Shown one piece after another: positions 36,990-47,500 of a stretch of 64,000 nucleotides of DNA. Every line of letters starts with the position of its first letter. Position 1 is the stretch's first letter. The stretch is from Oryzias latipes (taxonomy: Eukaryota > Chordata > Actinopteri > Beloniformes > Adrianichthyidae). The position numbers and the translations under genes are program-made. The notes beneath the pieces were generated by a model. That model did not search any database, was not told the DNA's origin, and worked only from the letters and a program-made list of their open reading frames with translations. The stretch lies in contig NC_019876.2 of NCBI RefSeq assembly GCF_002234675.1, positions 14,878,829 to 14,942,828 of the forward strand, read 5' to 3'.

Positions 36990-37300
36990 AAACGCACAGT
37001 GCAAGAAGGAGGACTACCGCAGGTCCTTCCTCCCCACAGCCATCAGACTGTACAACACCGTGTTACAGTGACACACGACGGACCCACGGGTGTTTTTCAT
37101 TCACTCATTTATTCATATTACTTATTGTTGCAGTTGTTGTTCTCAGTTGGTTTTGCTCCTGAACGGTTGTTTCTTTGGTGTGTATTTTTTTACTTATTTA
37201 CTTTTGTTTAAATTGAATCTACTTGCCGTAAAAAAAATACTTTGCAGGTTGCAGGTGTTTTCTGTTGTATTTAAGATGTTATTTCTTTAAATACACTGAA
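36990..37300 (+). mobile_element. Non-LTR retrotransposon 3' end (Rex1/CR1-like)
   Basis: 36999-37071 reads CKKEDYRRSFLPTAIRLYNT, then VLQ and stop. The RSFLPTAIRLYN motif is the usual C-terminus of fish non-LTR ORF2 proteins. A T-rich 3' UTR-like stretch follows. Confidence 0.5.
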
Positions 37301-38649
37301 GGTCATTTTATCTTCTGGTTCTATCAATGCTTGGCATCCCAGCTTGGAATATTCTGGTGTGGATGTTGTTCACTAACTACAATATCCAAGCTTAAGCAAT
37401 CAGCCTTCTGTTATTGTCCTCCGCTGTTGAGTTGGGGAGATCCCAGTGATGCTTTTCTGCTTTGGGTTGGCAGTTTCATGTGACTTTGTGGGAAGAATAT
37501 TGTTTTCTGGGCACAGCTTTCCATGTGTAACTTGTGTTTTTTTTTTTCTACAGACGAAACTGCCTTCTGGCAATAAAATTCAACAAGTTAAACATGTTTG
37601 AACCAGTTCCAATTATAAGGATGTGAAGTTGCACTTTTGAAGCCTGAAATATGACTTTTCGAATTTGATTTAATTACCCTTTATTAAAAAAAAAGCTGTA
37701 AAAACTTCAAAGACATTGAAATGTTCTCATATTAATGTCTTTACATCTCTTTGAACCAAGAACCTGAGGAAGTCTGTAAACTTGATTCACATTGGCTGTT
37801 GTAAACCACCATAATGACACGATACACCAGCAGATGGAGGTGAGTCACCAACAAGAGGGTGGCTGTCATTTTTCTGCCCTCTGTGTCTTGGTTACCTTTA
37901 CCCTTTCCGGGGGTATAATTACACCTGAGACGATTCATAGGGGGATTCAAGAGGGTGAAGAGGAGAATCAGGTGTGGCGGCAGCGAAGCAGACACTTCAG
38001 CAGCAGCCGGAGGACACACCCAATGCCAGATCTGCAGCAACATGAGAAGATAAGTGGGTGAGGGGAGCCACCACGGCTGAACCAGAGTGGGCCCTGATCC
38101 AACAGGTGTGCAGAAGGTAAAAAGTACTCCTTATCTGTCTTAACCTGTCAGGTCGGAGCCTCGCCCGCTTGTCAGCATTTACAGTGAACTCGGCTACGGC
38201 TCCTCATCCGGGCAGGTTTTTTGCACATCTGTGTGAGGCCTGACTCTGTAAAGAATGGGTTCATTGTAGTTAATCGATGTCTCATACAAAATCTCATTGT
38301 AATCTGATTTAAAGTGTAAAATACTGTTGGGCTGTGTGTTTGTATGGACCAATACTTGAGAGACATTGGCTGCTTAGCAACAGTACCCCCATGTGTGTAG
38401 TTTGTTTTGTTAGTGTCTCATGTGAAAAAAGGGGGAGAGACACAACAAAAAAAGTCAGTTATTGTTGGTTTGATGCTTTTAATTCACTGCTAAGACGTGC
38501 CATTGACTTTTCAAATCTTCTTTAATCTGTGATAAGGAGCCACAAGTTGGTTAATTTTAAATTAATCTATTTTAATTGATTATTACAACCACTGGTAGAT
38601 AGATGGGTTTGCAGTGGGCCCATGTGAAGCCAGCCTTTCAGATCAGCAA
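37301..38649. other. No gene seen
   Basis: Opposed frames of about 90-100 codons at 37741-38061 overlap and show no motif. Confidence 0.6.
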
Positions 38650-38915
38650 ATGGAACTCCATACATCCATTTTCCACTGAATCCCCTTCAAGGTCATAGGG
38701 TTGCTGGAGCCTATCCTAACCACTGTTGGGTGGAGGCAAGTGCACCCTGGACAGGTGCATAACCACACACACATTTACACCTAGGGATAACTTAGATACA
38801 CCAGATAACCTATGAAGCACATAGAAAGGACCAAGTCAGGATTTGAACCTGGGCCTTCTTGCTGTGAGTGCTTACCACTCTTCCACCACCTTCCGCCCAA
38901 CCCATTTTGTGTAGA
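38650..38915 (-). mobile_element. tRNA-derived SINE, second fish family, near full-length
   Basis: The plus strand shows catccattttccactgaatc at the 3' tail side, then gttgctggagcctatcctaa, accctggacaggtgc, and a B box in reverse (gatttgaacctgggcc). On the minus strand this is head to tail. It belongs to the common fish family whose tail is an atgga repeat. Confidence 0.7.
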
Positions 38916-39834
38916 CAGAAATTGGACAGGACAAAGTAAACATTAAAACTCTGCTGGCACCATCTTTTTACTGCCAAAGCAACAAATGAAGGTGAAGGAA
39001 AACCTCACCTCTAAATGTGCGCATTTCAAAATCAAATCAAGAAAAAAACACAAACCTTCAGAGTTCCCATGAAACCAAAGCAATAAACCTTCAAAACTTT
39101 CTTGCCACCAAGTATATTGTTTTAGGGGAAATCAATTGGAAATGGTTCCCTTTTGAAGCCAGCCTTCAGTGGTCTTTAGAGAAAGTGCAACAATTGATCC
39201 TTCCTGTCCTGCATCAAATGAAAGTATGCAAGGATTGGTCATCAATGATCCCCAGACTTTCTACAAATTGACTGATGGTGAAGAGCAAACACGACTGAAA
39301 ACTGGATAAAAAACAATGAAGCAGTTCTAAAAGTTAGGATGGAGCTTGTCAATCGAAAGACCCCACCCCATTCTTTTATTACAATGTCAAATGTAAAATA
39401 CAAAACTTTGGTTTGTCAACGTTCACTCCTTGCATCATGAATGCTAAATCTATGCAAAAAGATGGCAAAACGTTTCAGAACCAAACCTAAAATCTGCTTA
39501 TTTCTGATTTGGTCTTTTTTACGTTAATTGGAGTGAATATATATGGATCTGAAATGTCTTTAGTAAATGAGCTTCAAACAGGAAGTTACAGACTGTCCAT
39601 TCATTACAACTAATGAGCTTAAGTACAATAACAGCCTATTGTGTTTTTTTAGAAATATTTAAGAAAGGCTTTCTTAAAGATTAATTTAATTAAACAAGAA
39701 CTAGCTAAAAACCAAGCTAACATTGAGCAGCAACTGAAAAATATGTAAAATGCAAAAAGTGAAGAAAAAAAAACTACAATAGAACCAATAACAGACAATC
39801 TAGGATATAAATAGAAAAAAACAGAAGAATATAC
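38916..39834. other. No gene seen; old transposon-like text
   Basis: An 84-codon frame at 39017-39271 reads like a worn transposon polyprotein (ATKYIVLGEINWKWFPFEAS), but no family is identified. Confidence 0.4.
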
Positions 39835-40156
39835 TTTATTATTATTCAGGGTGGCTGGATGGCTCAGTTGGTGACGCACATGTACACGGGAAGTCAGGGT
39901 TTGATTCCCAGGGATGCAATGAGCTTCATCTAGTGTGGGACATTGGGCAAGACCCTTCACCCTACTGGCTGACTATGTAGCCACAAGGGGCCCCCAGTCT
40001 GGGTCCCCCTGTACCGGTCCTCATATAATGGGTGGTGTCAGGAAGGGCATCCAATGTCAAAATCTCTGCCCTACTAAATGTGCAAATCAGTGAAAGCCAA
40101 TTCTCTTTGGCGACCCCTGAAGGGATGTACCAAAAGGTGAGCAACATATTTTATTA
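39835..40156 (+). mobile_element. tRNA-derived SINE, full-length
   Basis: The head gggtggctggatggctcagt followed by tggtgacgc is an A-box region, and gtttgattcccagg is the B box. The body contains gtcaggaagggcatccaatg and ends ggcgacccctgaagggatg. Both flanks carry tttattattatt (39837-39848 and after 40148), a likely 12-bp or longer target duplication. It is related to the SINE at 3331-3601, which shares the reverse complement of the tail. Confidence 0.75.
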
Positions 40157-40762
40157 TTATTGAACCAATTGATAATACGAAGCCCAGACACACACAAAAA
40201 AACACAAACGTCAAAAAACCATCAGTTCTTGGACGTTGTGTCTGTAAGGTGTGTAGTGTCCCAAAACACAAATTCGTAGTATAACCTTTCAAACTCTGAG
40301 CCATCCATTTGGTAAAACAAACATTTTCTTACAAGCAAAGCCTGTTGACTCTCTGACGTAATCATTTTTTGCAAACTCAATGAGTCACTGAACGTGCTCT
40401 TGCACGCACACGCGTGTAAATGGAGAGGAGCTCCAGTGACTTATGACTTCCTTTGTATGGCTCTTCTGTTTTTTTTTTGGTTTTTTTGTTTCCTGTCCGT
40501 CTCCTTTGTTTTGCCTTTCCTCACGTTTTGCATGCAATCCGGCACACTGCATGGTCCTGTGATGATGAGGCAATGGCTGGATAATTTCAAAGATGAAGAA
40601 TGTTACGAAACATTTTTAGAGGAAATCTGATAGGGTTAGACCTCTGTAATCCCTAATTCCAGTCTTGAGCTTATCTTCAATCTTCTGTCTCTTTCCAAGT
40701 CTTCCAGGTTCTGCTTAAGACTTGCCTACATAGGTGCAGTTGAGCCCCAGGGCCCTTACATC
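40157..40762. other. 5' region of the RNF183-like gene
   Basis: No TATA box identified. A possible acceptor tcttccag near 40710 could end a 5' UTR intron. Confidence 0.4.
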
Positions 40763-41362
40763 ATGACGGGGGAGGCTGTCCCAGCACCCCAGCAGGGGAA
40801 CTTGGAGGAACCTGTGGATGTGGAATGCCCCATCTGCTACCAGGAATACAACCAATACAACAAATGTCCTCAGATGCTGGAGTGCCTCCATGTTTTTTGT
40901 GCAGAGTGCCTCCAACTGATCCAAATCAGACCGAGCAATCCCTCCGACGCCAACAGCCCGAAATCGATTGCCTGCCCCCTGTGTCGTCATTTGACCTTGC
41001 TGGACACTGGAGGCGCCCTCTCTTTGCCCTGCAACTCTCGCATCCTCTCCCGGCTGCCCCCAGCTGCCCCTCACATGTCTGAAAGAAAGACCAACCGTCT
41101 GTCCAGTGTCCCCCAGGGAGTGGTGTTCTCCCTGGAGGGCGACAGCAGGGACCCTGGTTTTATCATAGTACCCACCGTCAGCCTGCGAGTGCAGCAGATG
41201 CATCCGGAAAGGCCCTGCGGGGCAGCGCCGGGTCTGGTGGGTGAGGAAGGGGTCATCCAGCAGAGCAAGAGAACGCTGGGTTGTGTGCAGGTCCTGGCGG
41301 TCGTCTTCTGGGTGCTGTTTGTGATCACCTGCGTGTTTGGCGTCGTGCAGAGGAGATTTTAA
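40763..41362 (+). CDS. RING-finger, C-terminally membrane-anchored E3 ligase, RNF183/RNF223/RNF225-like, 199 aa
   Basis: An intact single-exon reading frame. The C3HC4 RING residues are C22, C25, C41, H43, C46, C49, C71 and C74, in a context typical of the small RNF182/183/223/225 group (ECPICYQEYN, LHVFCAECL, ACPLCRHLT). A linker follows with FIIVPTVSLRV near 150, and a hydrophobic segment at about 173-194 (CVQVLAVVFWVLFVITCVFGVV) ends in the basic tail QRRF. RING N-terminal with a C-terminal membrane anchor is the layout of RNF183, RNF186, RNF222, RNF223 and RNF225, which act as E3 ubiquitin ligases on endomembranes. I cannot choose the orthologue. Linkage to dvl2 and an rnf227-like gene would also allow RNF222, whose human gene is on 17p13.1. 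A tcttccag acceptor at about 40710 hints at an upstream 5' UTR exon. The ATG (catcATGACGG) is the first in frame. Confidence 0.85.
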   Translation: MTGEAVPAPQQGNLEEPVDVECPICYQEYNQYNKCPQMLECLHVFCAECLQLIQIRPSNPSDANSPKSIACPLCRHLTLLDTGGALSLPCNSRILSRLPPAAPHMSERKTNRLSSVPQGVVFSLEGDSRDPGFIIVPTVSLRVQQMHPERPCGAAPGLVGEEGVIQQSKRTLGCVQVLAVVFWVLFVITCVFGVVQRRF

Positions 41363-41539
41363 AAGAAAAAAGGAATCGTTATCTCTTTATTTTGTCTCAC
41401 TTCATGAATGTTTCTTTTCATCAATTGCAGATCATGAGCTCCCTCTAGTGGCCAATGAAGAAATGCACAAATGCCACACACTCAATTGACACAAACACAT
41501 TCAACACCTATTTGCCCCAGTCTCAACAACATGGGCTGT

Positions 41540-41825
41540 TAATACACAAAACCCTTGTAACTAGAGAGATTTACCAGCAAATCACACCCACATGTTCTGG
41601 TCTTGTCCAGCTCTACACTCTTTCTGGAAGGACATTTTTAGATTATTATCCCAGATCATGAATTATAAAAATTATAGAACCCAGTCCTTTGACAGTTATC
41701 TTTGGTGCACCTCCGCCATCTGTACCGTCTTCCTCCTCAAGGTCCTCTCCTATTTCTTTTGCCTAATTTTGCTTAGATGGGAGTTTTCAAGTCCTCCATA
41801 CTTACACTAAAAGATTCACTTGAAG
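41540..41825 (+). mobile_element. L1/Tx1-type LINE ORF2 C-terminal fragment
   Basis: One frame reads HMFWSCPALHSFWKDIFRLL, the conserved C-terminal cysteine-region motif of L1-type ORF2 (HMFWxCPxxxxFWxxv). Neighbouring frames are broken. It directly follows the RNF183-like gene's 3' side. Confidence 0.55.
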
Positions 41826-43039
41826 AATTCCACAAAGCCTGTCACAGAGTAATTTATCTGTGTGAAGGGGAGGAGGGCGGGGCGGTCAGTCATGGTCTCC
41901 GTTTTTGCAAAAAATATCTATTTTTATTCTATTAATTGGTTGTTTTGTTTTGTTGGTTCATGTTGTATTGTGCATTTTTATATAGACTTGTGCTGTTTTT
42001 GTTGTAGCCTTTAATCTTTTTGTCTAAGATTTGTCTCATATAGTGGTTTATTGTCACCATAAAAACTGTTTTTTTCTTCCAGATTTTGTACCTGTTTGCA
42101 AATACAAAAAACAAATTGCAAAAAAAGCAACATATCTATATGATATATGTATTATATATATTTTAAAATCTTGGTGTTTTTTTGTGGCAACGACATTTAT
42201 CCTGAAGTAATTATGCTGTATTTGGTGCTTGTGCCACAATATGCACCATTTTTTTTAAAGTCCAGTTCCACATGATCAATTACAGCCAAAATAACAAATT
42301 CTTTTACTGTTTTCAGACTGAATTTTCATGCATCACTACTATTTCTGTGCGTGTTTAGAAATTTCACAACCCAATCTTAAAGTCTTTCAGTTTCTGCCCA
42401 AAGGTCTCACTTAAAACCATAACATTGGCACAGATATCAGCATATTATGATTTTATGACCATTTTAATCCCCCCCACCCCCCGTACAATGAGGTTTGAGT
42501 ATTTTGAGTTTATTATTGTTTGCACTGATGTAATGATGTTTGTTGTGTGTTTAGTTCTTTTTTTTGTGTTGATCTAATCTGTTCTTGACTCCTTTACAAA
42601 AAACTTTGTGATCTTTTTTGAGAAATATGTTATAACAGGAGAACCCAAATAAATGCCATTTAAAAAATGAATAATGGAACATGACAAAACACTGTTTGTG
42701 TAAGTTCACTGTATATTTGTGATATCAATGTTTATTTCAGTAAATTTCTCAATTATAGTGTATTTTTAGGACTCTTTTTTTATGAAACCTTCTTTAAATC
42801 ACATTGTGTGTGAATGGATTTGCCTTTTTGCTTTTTATGCTGTTTATCTGCTTCATTTAGCATTCTCACTTCCTAATCCCATCAGTCCCAAAACATCTCA
42901 GCAAAACAACTCATCAGTAGAAACCTTTTATCACAACTCAGATGACCACAATGTTTATTTTGATATTTTTAGTACATTTTATGATGGACTCGAAGTCCAA
43001 ATGTCAGCACTGAAAAATAGAGGAAAAAATACGGTTGGA
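41826..43039. other. No gene seen
   Basis: AT-rich; possibly the 3' UTR of the L1-type fragment (T-rich runs, then caaataaatgcc at about 42648). Confidence 0.4.
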
Positions 43040-43195
43040 CTGTGATGTAGTGGGTAGCACTCATGCCTTGCAGTGAAAAGGTCTTGGTTCAAATCTCAGC
43101 TGGGACTTTTCTGTTTACATGTTCTCCCCAGTTCATAAACATGCTTCATAGGATAATTGGAGTCTCTAAATTGTCTCTTGGTACAGTCCTGCCGT
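43040..43195 (+). mobile_element. SINE head fragment (same family as 38650-38915)
   Basis: gtagtgggtagcactcatgc (A-box side), ggttcaaatctcagctggga (B box), then gttctcccc and taattggagtctctaaattg. The downstream half is missing. Confidence 0.65.
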
Positions 43196-43974
43196 CTTAT
43201 CACTCAATGCAAAAACATACTAGAGATCACAACGTTAATTAAAAAGCAAAATACGGATATATAAAAATCGATATTACATTTTTGGAAAACAAAATGGAAT
43301 GTTAAAAAACGAAACACGATGAGAAATTGAAAAAGGTGACTGGATGATAATATCCAGTATCGCTTCATGTCAAATAACTTTCAGCTGAAATGATGGACAA
43401 ACGTCATCGTCCATCAGCGATGTCCCAAAACCTTTTCCAGTGTCTCATCATCGTTTCTTTTTACTAACATTTCATTTTGATTTCTGGAAATTACTTTTGC
43501 ATTCAAAAATGTGTTTTTCTTTTTTGTTTTTCATGGAAACCCCCAACCTATGGTGCTCGGCATTTTTGTTACACGGTAATGTTAGGTTGAGGGTGTGAGG
43601 GGCTGGAAGCTAGTGGGTTTTCAGATTTTGTGTGAAAACTGCCTCAATTAAAAGACACTCGGAACGCTTTAAGATAGATACAAACTTTAATTTAGTATTG
43701 GAAAGTTAATCAAATCAATTTTAAAAAATTCAACAAAAATTGGGGACATCTTTGGATTTGTGTATATAAAATTTAGTAGAAAAAAATAATAATTTAACAA
43801 TATTTTCCTTTTTTTACCATCAAAACTAAAACAGATAATTACATGTGTGTAAGGTTTATGACGCTATTAATTTTTAATATAATTTTTAATCAATGTTCGG
43901 TTTTAGTTGCAATGGGTTTATGATTTTTTTTTATTTAAATGTCTTTAATTAAAGTAATGGGCAATGGACTTAGT
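43196..43974. other. No gene seen
   Basis: AT-rich DNA upstream of the dvl2 promoter block. Confidence 0.6.
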
Positions 43975-44401
43975 AGAGGGGCCTCCCGTACGTAAAGCAG
44001 AAAGGGGGGTGCGTCCTTACGTCACACGCAACAAGTGGTAAAAAGTTGTTGGACCCCCCGCCCCCTCCCACCCCTCCTCCTCCCCTGTATGTTTTTGTTG
44101 AGGGAAAAGTTGTTGGGAGTTTTGCTCGTGTGAATGCAGCGCCTCCGCCGCTTTTCGGCCCTCGGTACTAGCAGAGGGGAATGCCCGCCGTTTCGTTCCT
44201 TCAAGTCGGAGAAAGAGCCGAGGAGCAGAACCTTCCAGATCTTTATGTGAAAACGTAACCTTTTCGGGCTCCAACGTCTCGTTAGCTTCCTTGCTAGCTC
44301 CCAAAGTTGACGCTACCTCGCCTCACACTCACCGCTGTGTGTCCCGTCGGAAGTTAGCGGGTTTGTGGGGAAGGAAAAAAAATTAACAAAAACCCGCAGA
44401 G
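43975..44401 (+). promoter_or_regulatory. dvl2: CpG-rich promoter and 5' UTR region of the dishevelled gene
   Basis: GC- and CpG-rich block directly upstream of the dishevelled ATG. It contains a CRE-like TTACGTCA at 44017-44024 and C-rich tracts around 44055-44092 that could be Sp/KLF sites. No TATA box is evident. The start codon sits in a good context (gcagagATGG). Confidence 0.55.
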
Positions 44402-44562
44402 ATGGCGGAAACCAAGATAATTTATCACATCGACGAGGAGGAGACGCCGTACTTGGTGAAGATACCGATAGCTGCCGAAAACATCACTTTGTTGGATTTT
44501 AAACAAGTGTTGAACAAGCCAAACTACAAGTTCTTCTTCAAGTCTATGGACCAAGACTTTGG
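44402..44562 (+). CDS. dvl2: dvl2 exon 1 (start codon; first part of DIX domain)
   Basis: Encodes 53 residues from [20 protein letters not shown] to [11 protein letters not shown] plus two bases of a Gly codon, then the donor GG|GTGAGC. Near-identical to the vertebrate DVL N-terminus. The spacer NKPNYK is one residue shorter than human DVL2. Confidence 0.96.
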
Positions 44563-47500
44563 GTGAGCTGCTGAGATTTCTTCTTCCTGCGCTGAACATG
44601 AAAGGATTGATTACGCTAAAAGTAAAGGAACTAAAATTTAAGCGACCAAACGTTCATTCAGAGGCTCATATAATTCAAATTGTGTGGCAAAAATAATATA
44701 CACATTTATTTTTTCCTACTAGTTTTCAGTGCGTCAGTAGCTGAAAAAAACGCTCCAAAATAGCAGGAAAAACCGTTTTAAATGACATTAAATGTGTATT
44801 TTTTTGTCTATTTAGTTTGTTCCTTACAAAACTGTTGGAATAAACGACTCACTGAGTTGTTTTTTCTCCTCTAACGAGAAACCACGCAGTGATGAAGATC
44901 ATAGCGGTTCTTTAAATACTTTGGATTCTGTGGAATATTTTCAGAATAAAAGACTCCCATTACAATGAGAGGCATTCCTCGGCCCTGCAGCTTTTCTTAG
45001 CCCTAATAATCCTCCTCCTCTTCCTCTCCCCCCTCTCCTTCAAGTGAACTCCTCTTTTCTTTCTTGCGGGACTGCAGCCAGAGTTTTGTCCTTTCTCCTT
45101 CACACTTCAGCCCGCTTTCCATCCTTTCAATCCCCAACTCCTATTCTATGTAGCTTCTCCTTCAGGTAGAAGACAGGAAAACTGTCTTTCCTCTTCCATG
45201 TCATGGTCTGTAGTAGAGGAATGGACGATGGTTAGTTTAAGTCGGTTTCTATTATTATTATGTGTGTACTTGTCTTTTGGTTGGACCATCAGGATATTTA
45301 TTCTCTCAACCAGAACCTTGATTTAAAAAAATATATAATTTGTTTTATATTGTATTGTGCCTTATAAACTCTAATTAAGATATTTTGAATTGAAATCAAC
45401 ATGGATTTATCACAGGTTAGGCAGTTCTTATTAAAGATGTTTCTGTAGTAGAGAAGTATGCATTCCTCTATAGCTTCTAGTAGCCAATTTCACTCCTGGG
45501 TTTTAGTCACAAGGACCTTTTGTTTTTTTTGGGACCATAAGACGCTCCTAAAATCAACAGTGCATTGTATGTATGAATTCTGGTTGTGTTAATTGATGTG
45601 GAACCGATTTTCTTTGGTAAATGGCGCTCAAAAATCTGTCCAAATACTTCAGAGAGACTTTGGTAAACTACAAAGCTGCACCTGGAGCATTAAAGCCTTG
45701 TTTCCACTCAGCGATCCGGTCCGGTTTAGAAAGCGATTCAGGTGAGCGTTTCCACTCAAAGTTGGACCGGCGCATGTGGGACGTTTGAGAGAAGATTGTG
45801 GTCGGCAGAGCAGAACACAGCCGCTTTCTTTTGTTGTAACGACCTTTAGCCAATCGACAGGTTTCAACAGTAGCTCCGCCCAAACCGATCTGTTCCATTT
45901 TTCTATGGACCTACAACCAACAGGGGCCCAAAAATGGTACGGTTAATGGGTCCATTTTACCTAGTGAAGTGATACGTATTGTGTTTCAACATAATGGATT
46001 GAAAAAGTGTTCTGTATTTTGTGTTACAACTGAACAACGTTGAGAGTTACTGTCAATAAAGTTTGACTTATCTGCAGAGTCTGATTATTGCAGGTAGGAG
46101 AGAAGAACTCAGTTCACTAGAAAAAGGTTCCATCAACCCCCTCTTGACCAATTCTATGCATTAGGCCAACTTTGTGCATTCTGGCTATTGTAGTTATATC
46201 ACATGAAATGACTGTTGTATTGCTCAATCTGCCTTATGGTCCAACAAATCTTTTTGGTTTTAGACCCTCCAGAAAATAACCCATCATGGAGAGGGGCTCT
46301 TGATTCCACCTTCTAAAATCAGACAAACATATTGAATATCCTTTTTGGTTTAACACGTTATTTTTGATCCAAGTGGCTCGTTTATATATGCTCACTTTTC
46401 AGTAGAATTATTGTTTCCAAATTCTCATAAATGATGCTGCACTTGTTGTAGCTCTCATTTTTTATTGGCTCAGAATTGGGGCTGAACGATATGAAGAAAA
46501 CTTGCGATATGCGATATGAGTGATCAATATTGCGATAACGATATCATTTGCGGTAAATAAACAAATAGCAAAACAACCAAAAGCATCATTCCCATTTCAC
46601 TGCAACAGTTTAAAATGTATAGTCCAAATGAACCTCGGCGAGGTAGGATGCAAACATCTAACATAAAAGGGTCCATCCGATTGGTCAAATGCATAAAGGG
46701 ATTTATTTGATTCATTAAATGCTTCAAGCTGCCATAAGATTGTTTTAGCATATTTAAGGTAACCATTTATTGCGATTTGTGATGACTTTTGCGATATGCA
46801 TATTGCACAGCTTGATATCGCGATAACGATAAATTTGCGGTATATTGTGTGCAGGCCTACTCAGAATGCAGTGTGACGTTGTTCAAATTAAACCTTTATT
46901 AAACCAGAATGGTCAAGTATTGACAAACGTAGGTTAAAGAATAAAGAATCAATCAAACCCAGAGCTAAAGTTTTTTTAACCCTTTTATCTTGGATGTTGG
47001 CAATGACACGTTTGTGCAAACACTCTTTACACTGAAAAATGTCAACGCTTTCTAAAAGATGAGACGCTACAGACAATACAATGTTGTAATGGGCAAAAAA
47101 CTCAGAAGTTCACAAATAGCCCCTATGTTTCCAAGGAAGACAGTTATTCCTGGTTAATTTTATTCTTTTTCTGACCAAAACTGTTACAGTCAATGTTACA
47201 ATAAACAAACTGAGGCTGTCTACATGCCTGCAAATGCAGAATAACTGAATTAGCAGATATATACAAATTAATCCATGGAAATATGGTCATTTGTAGATCC
47301 TCATCTACATGGTTATCTTGGAAGAAGCTTTCAAAGTTTCGGTGACTCAAGGCCCATTATTGACCCTTGTGCTACCCTAGGCACTTTAACATTGGGAGTT
47401 GGGTCATCTAGACCCACTAGACAGTGCCCTGAACCTTTTTTCTTCAATGATTTGTGATCTTCACTGGTGTCCATGGATTACATGAAATCTTTCCACCTGT

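Noticed and set aside
39848-39930. tRNA-like A and B boxes here and at the other SINE heads
   Set aside because: No cloverleaf with a proper acceptor stem; they are SINE heads, not tRNA genes.
40715-41328. Antisense and out-of-frame frames over the membrane-anchored RING gene
   Set aside because: The plus-strand frame carries the complete RING; the others are shadows.
44017-44304. 95-codon minus frame over the dvl2 5' UTR
   Set aside because: Antisense of a CpG-rich UTR, no recognisable content.
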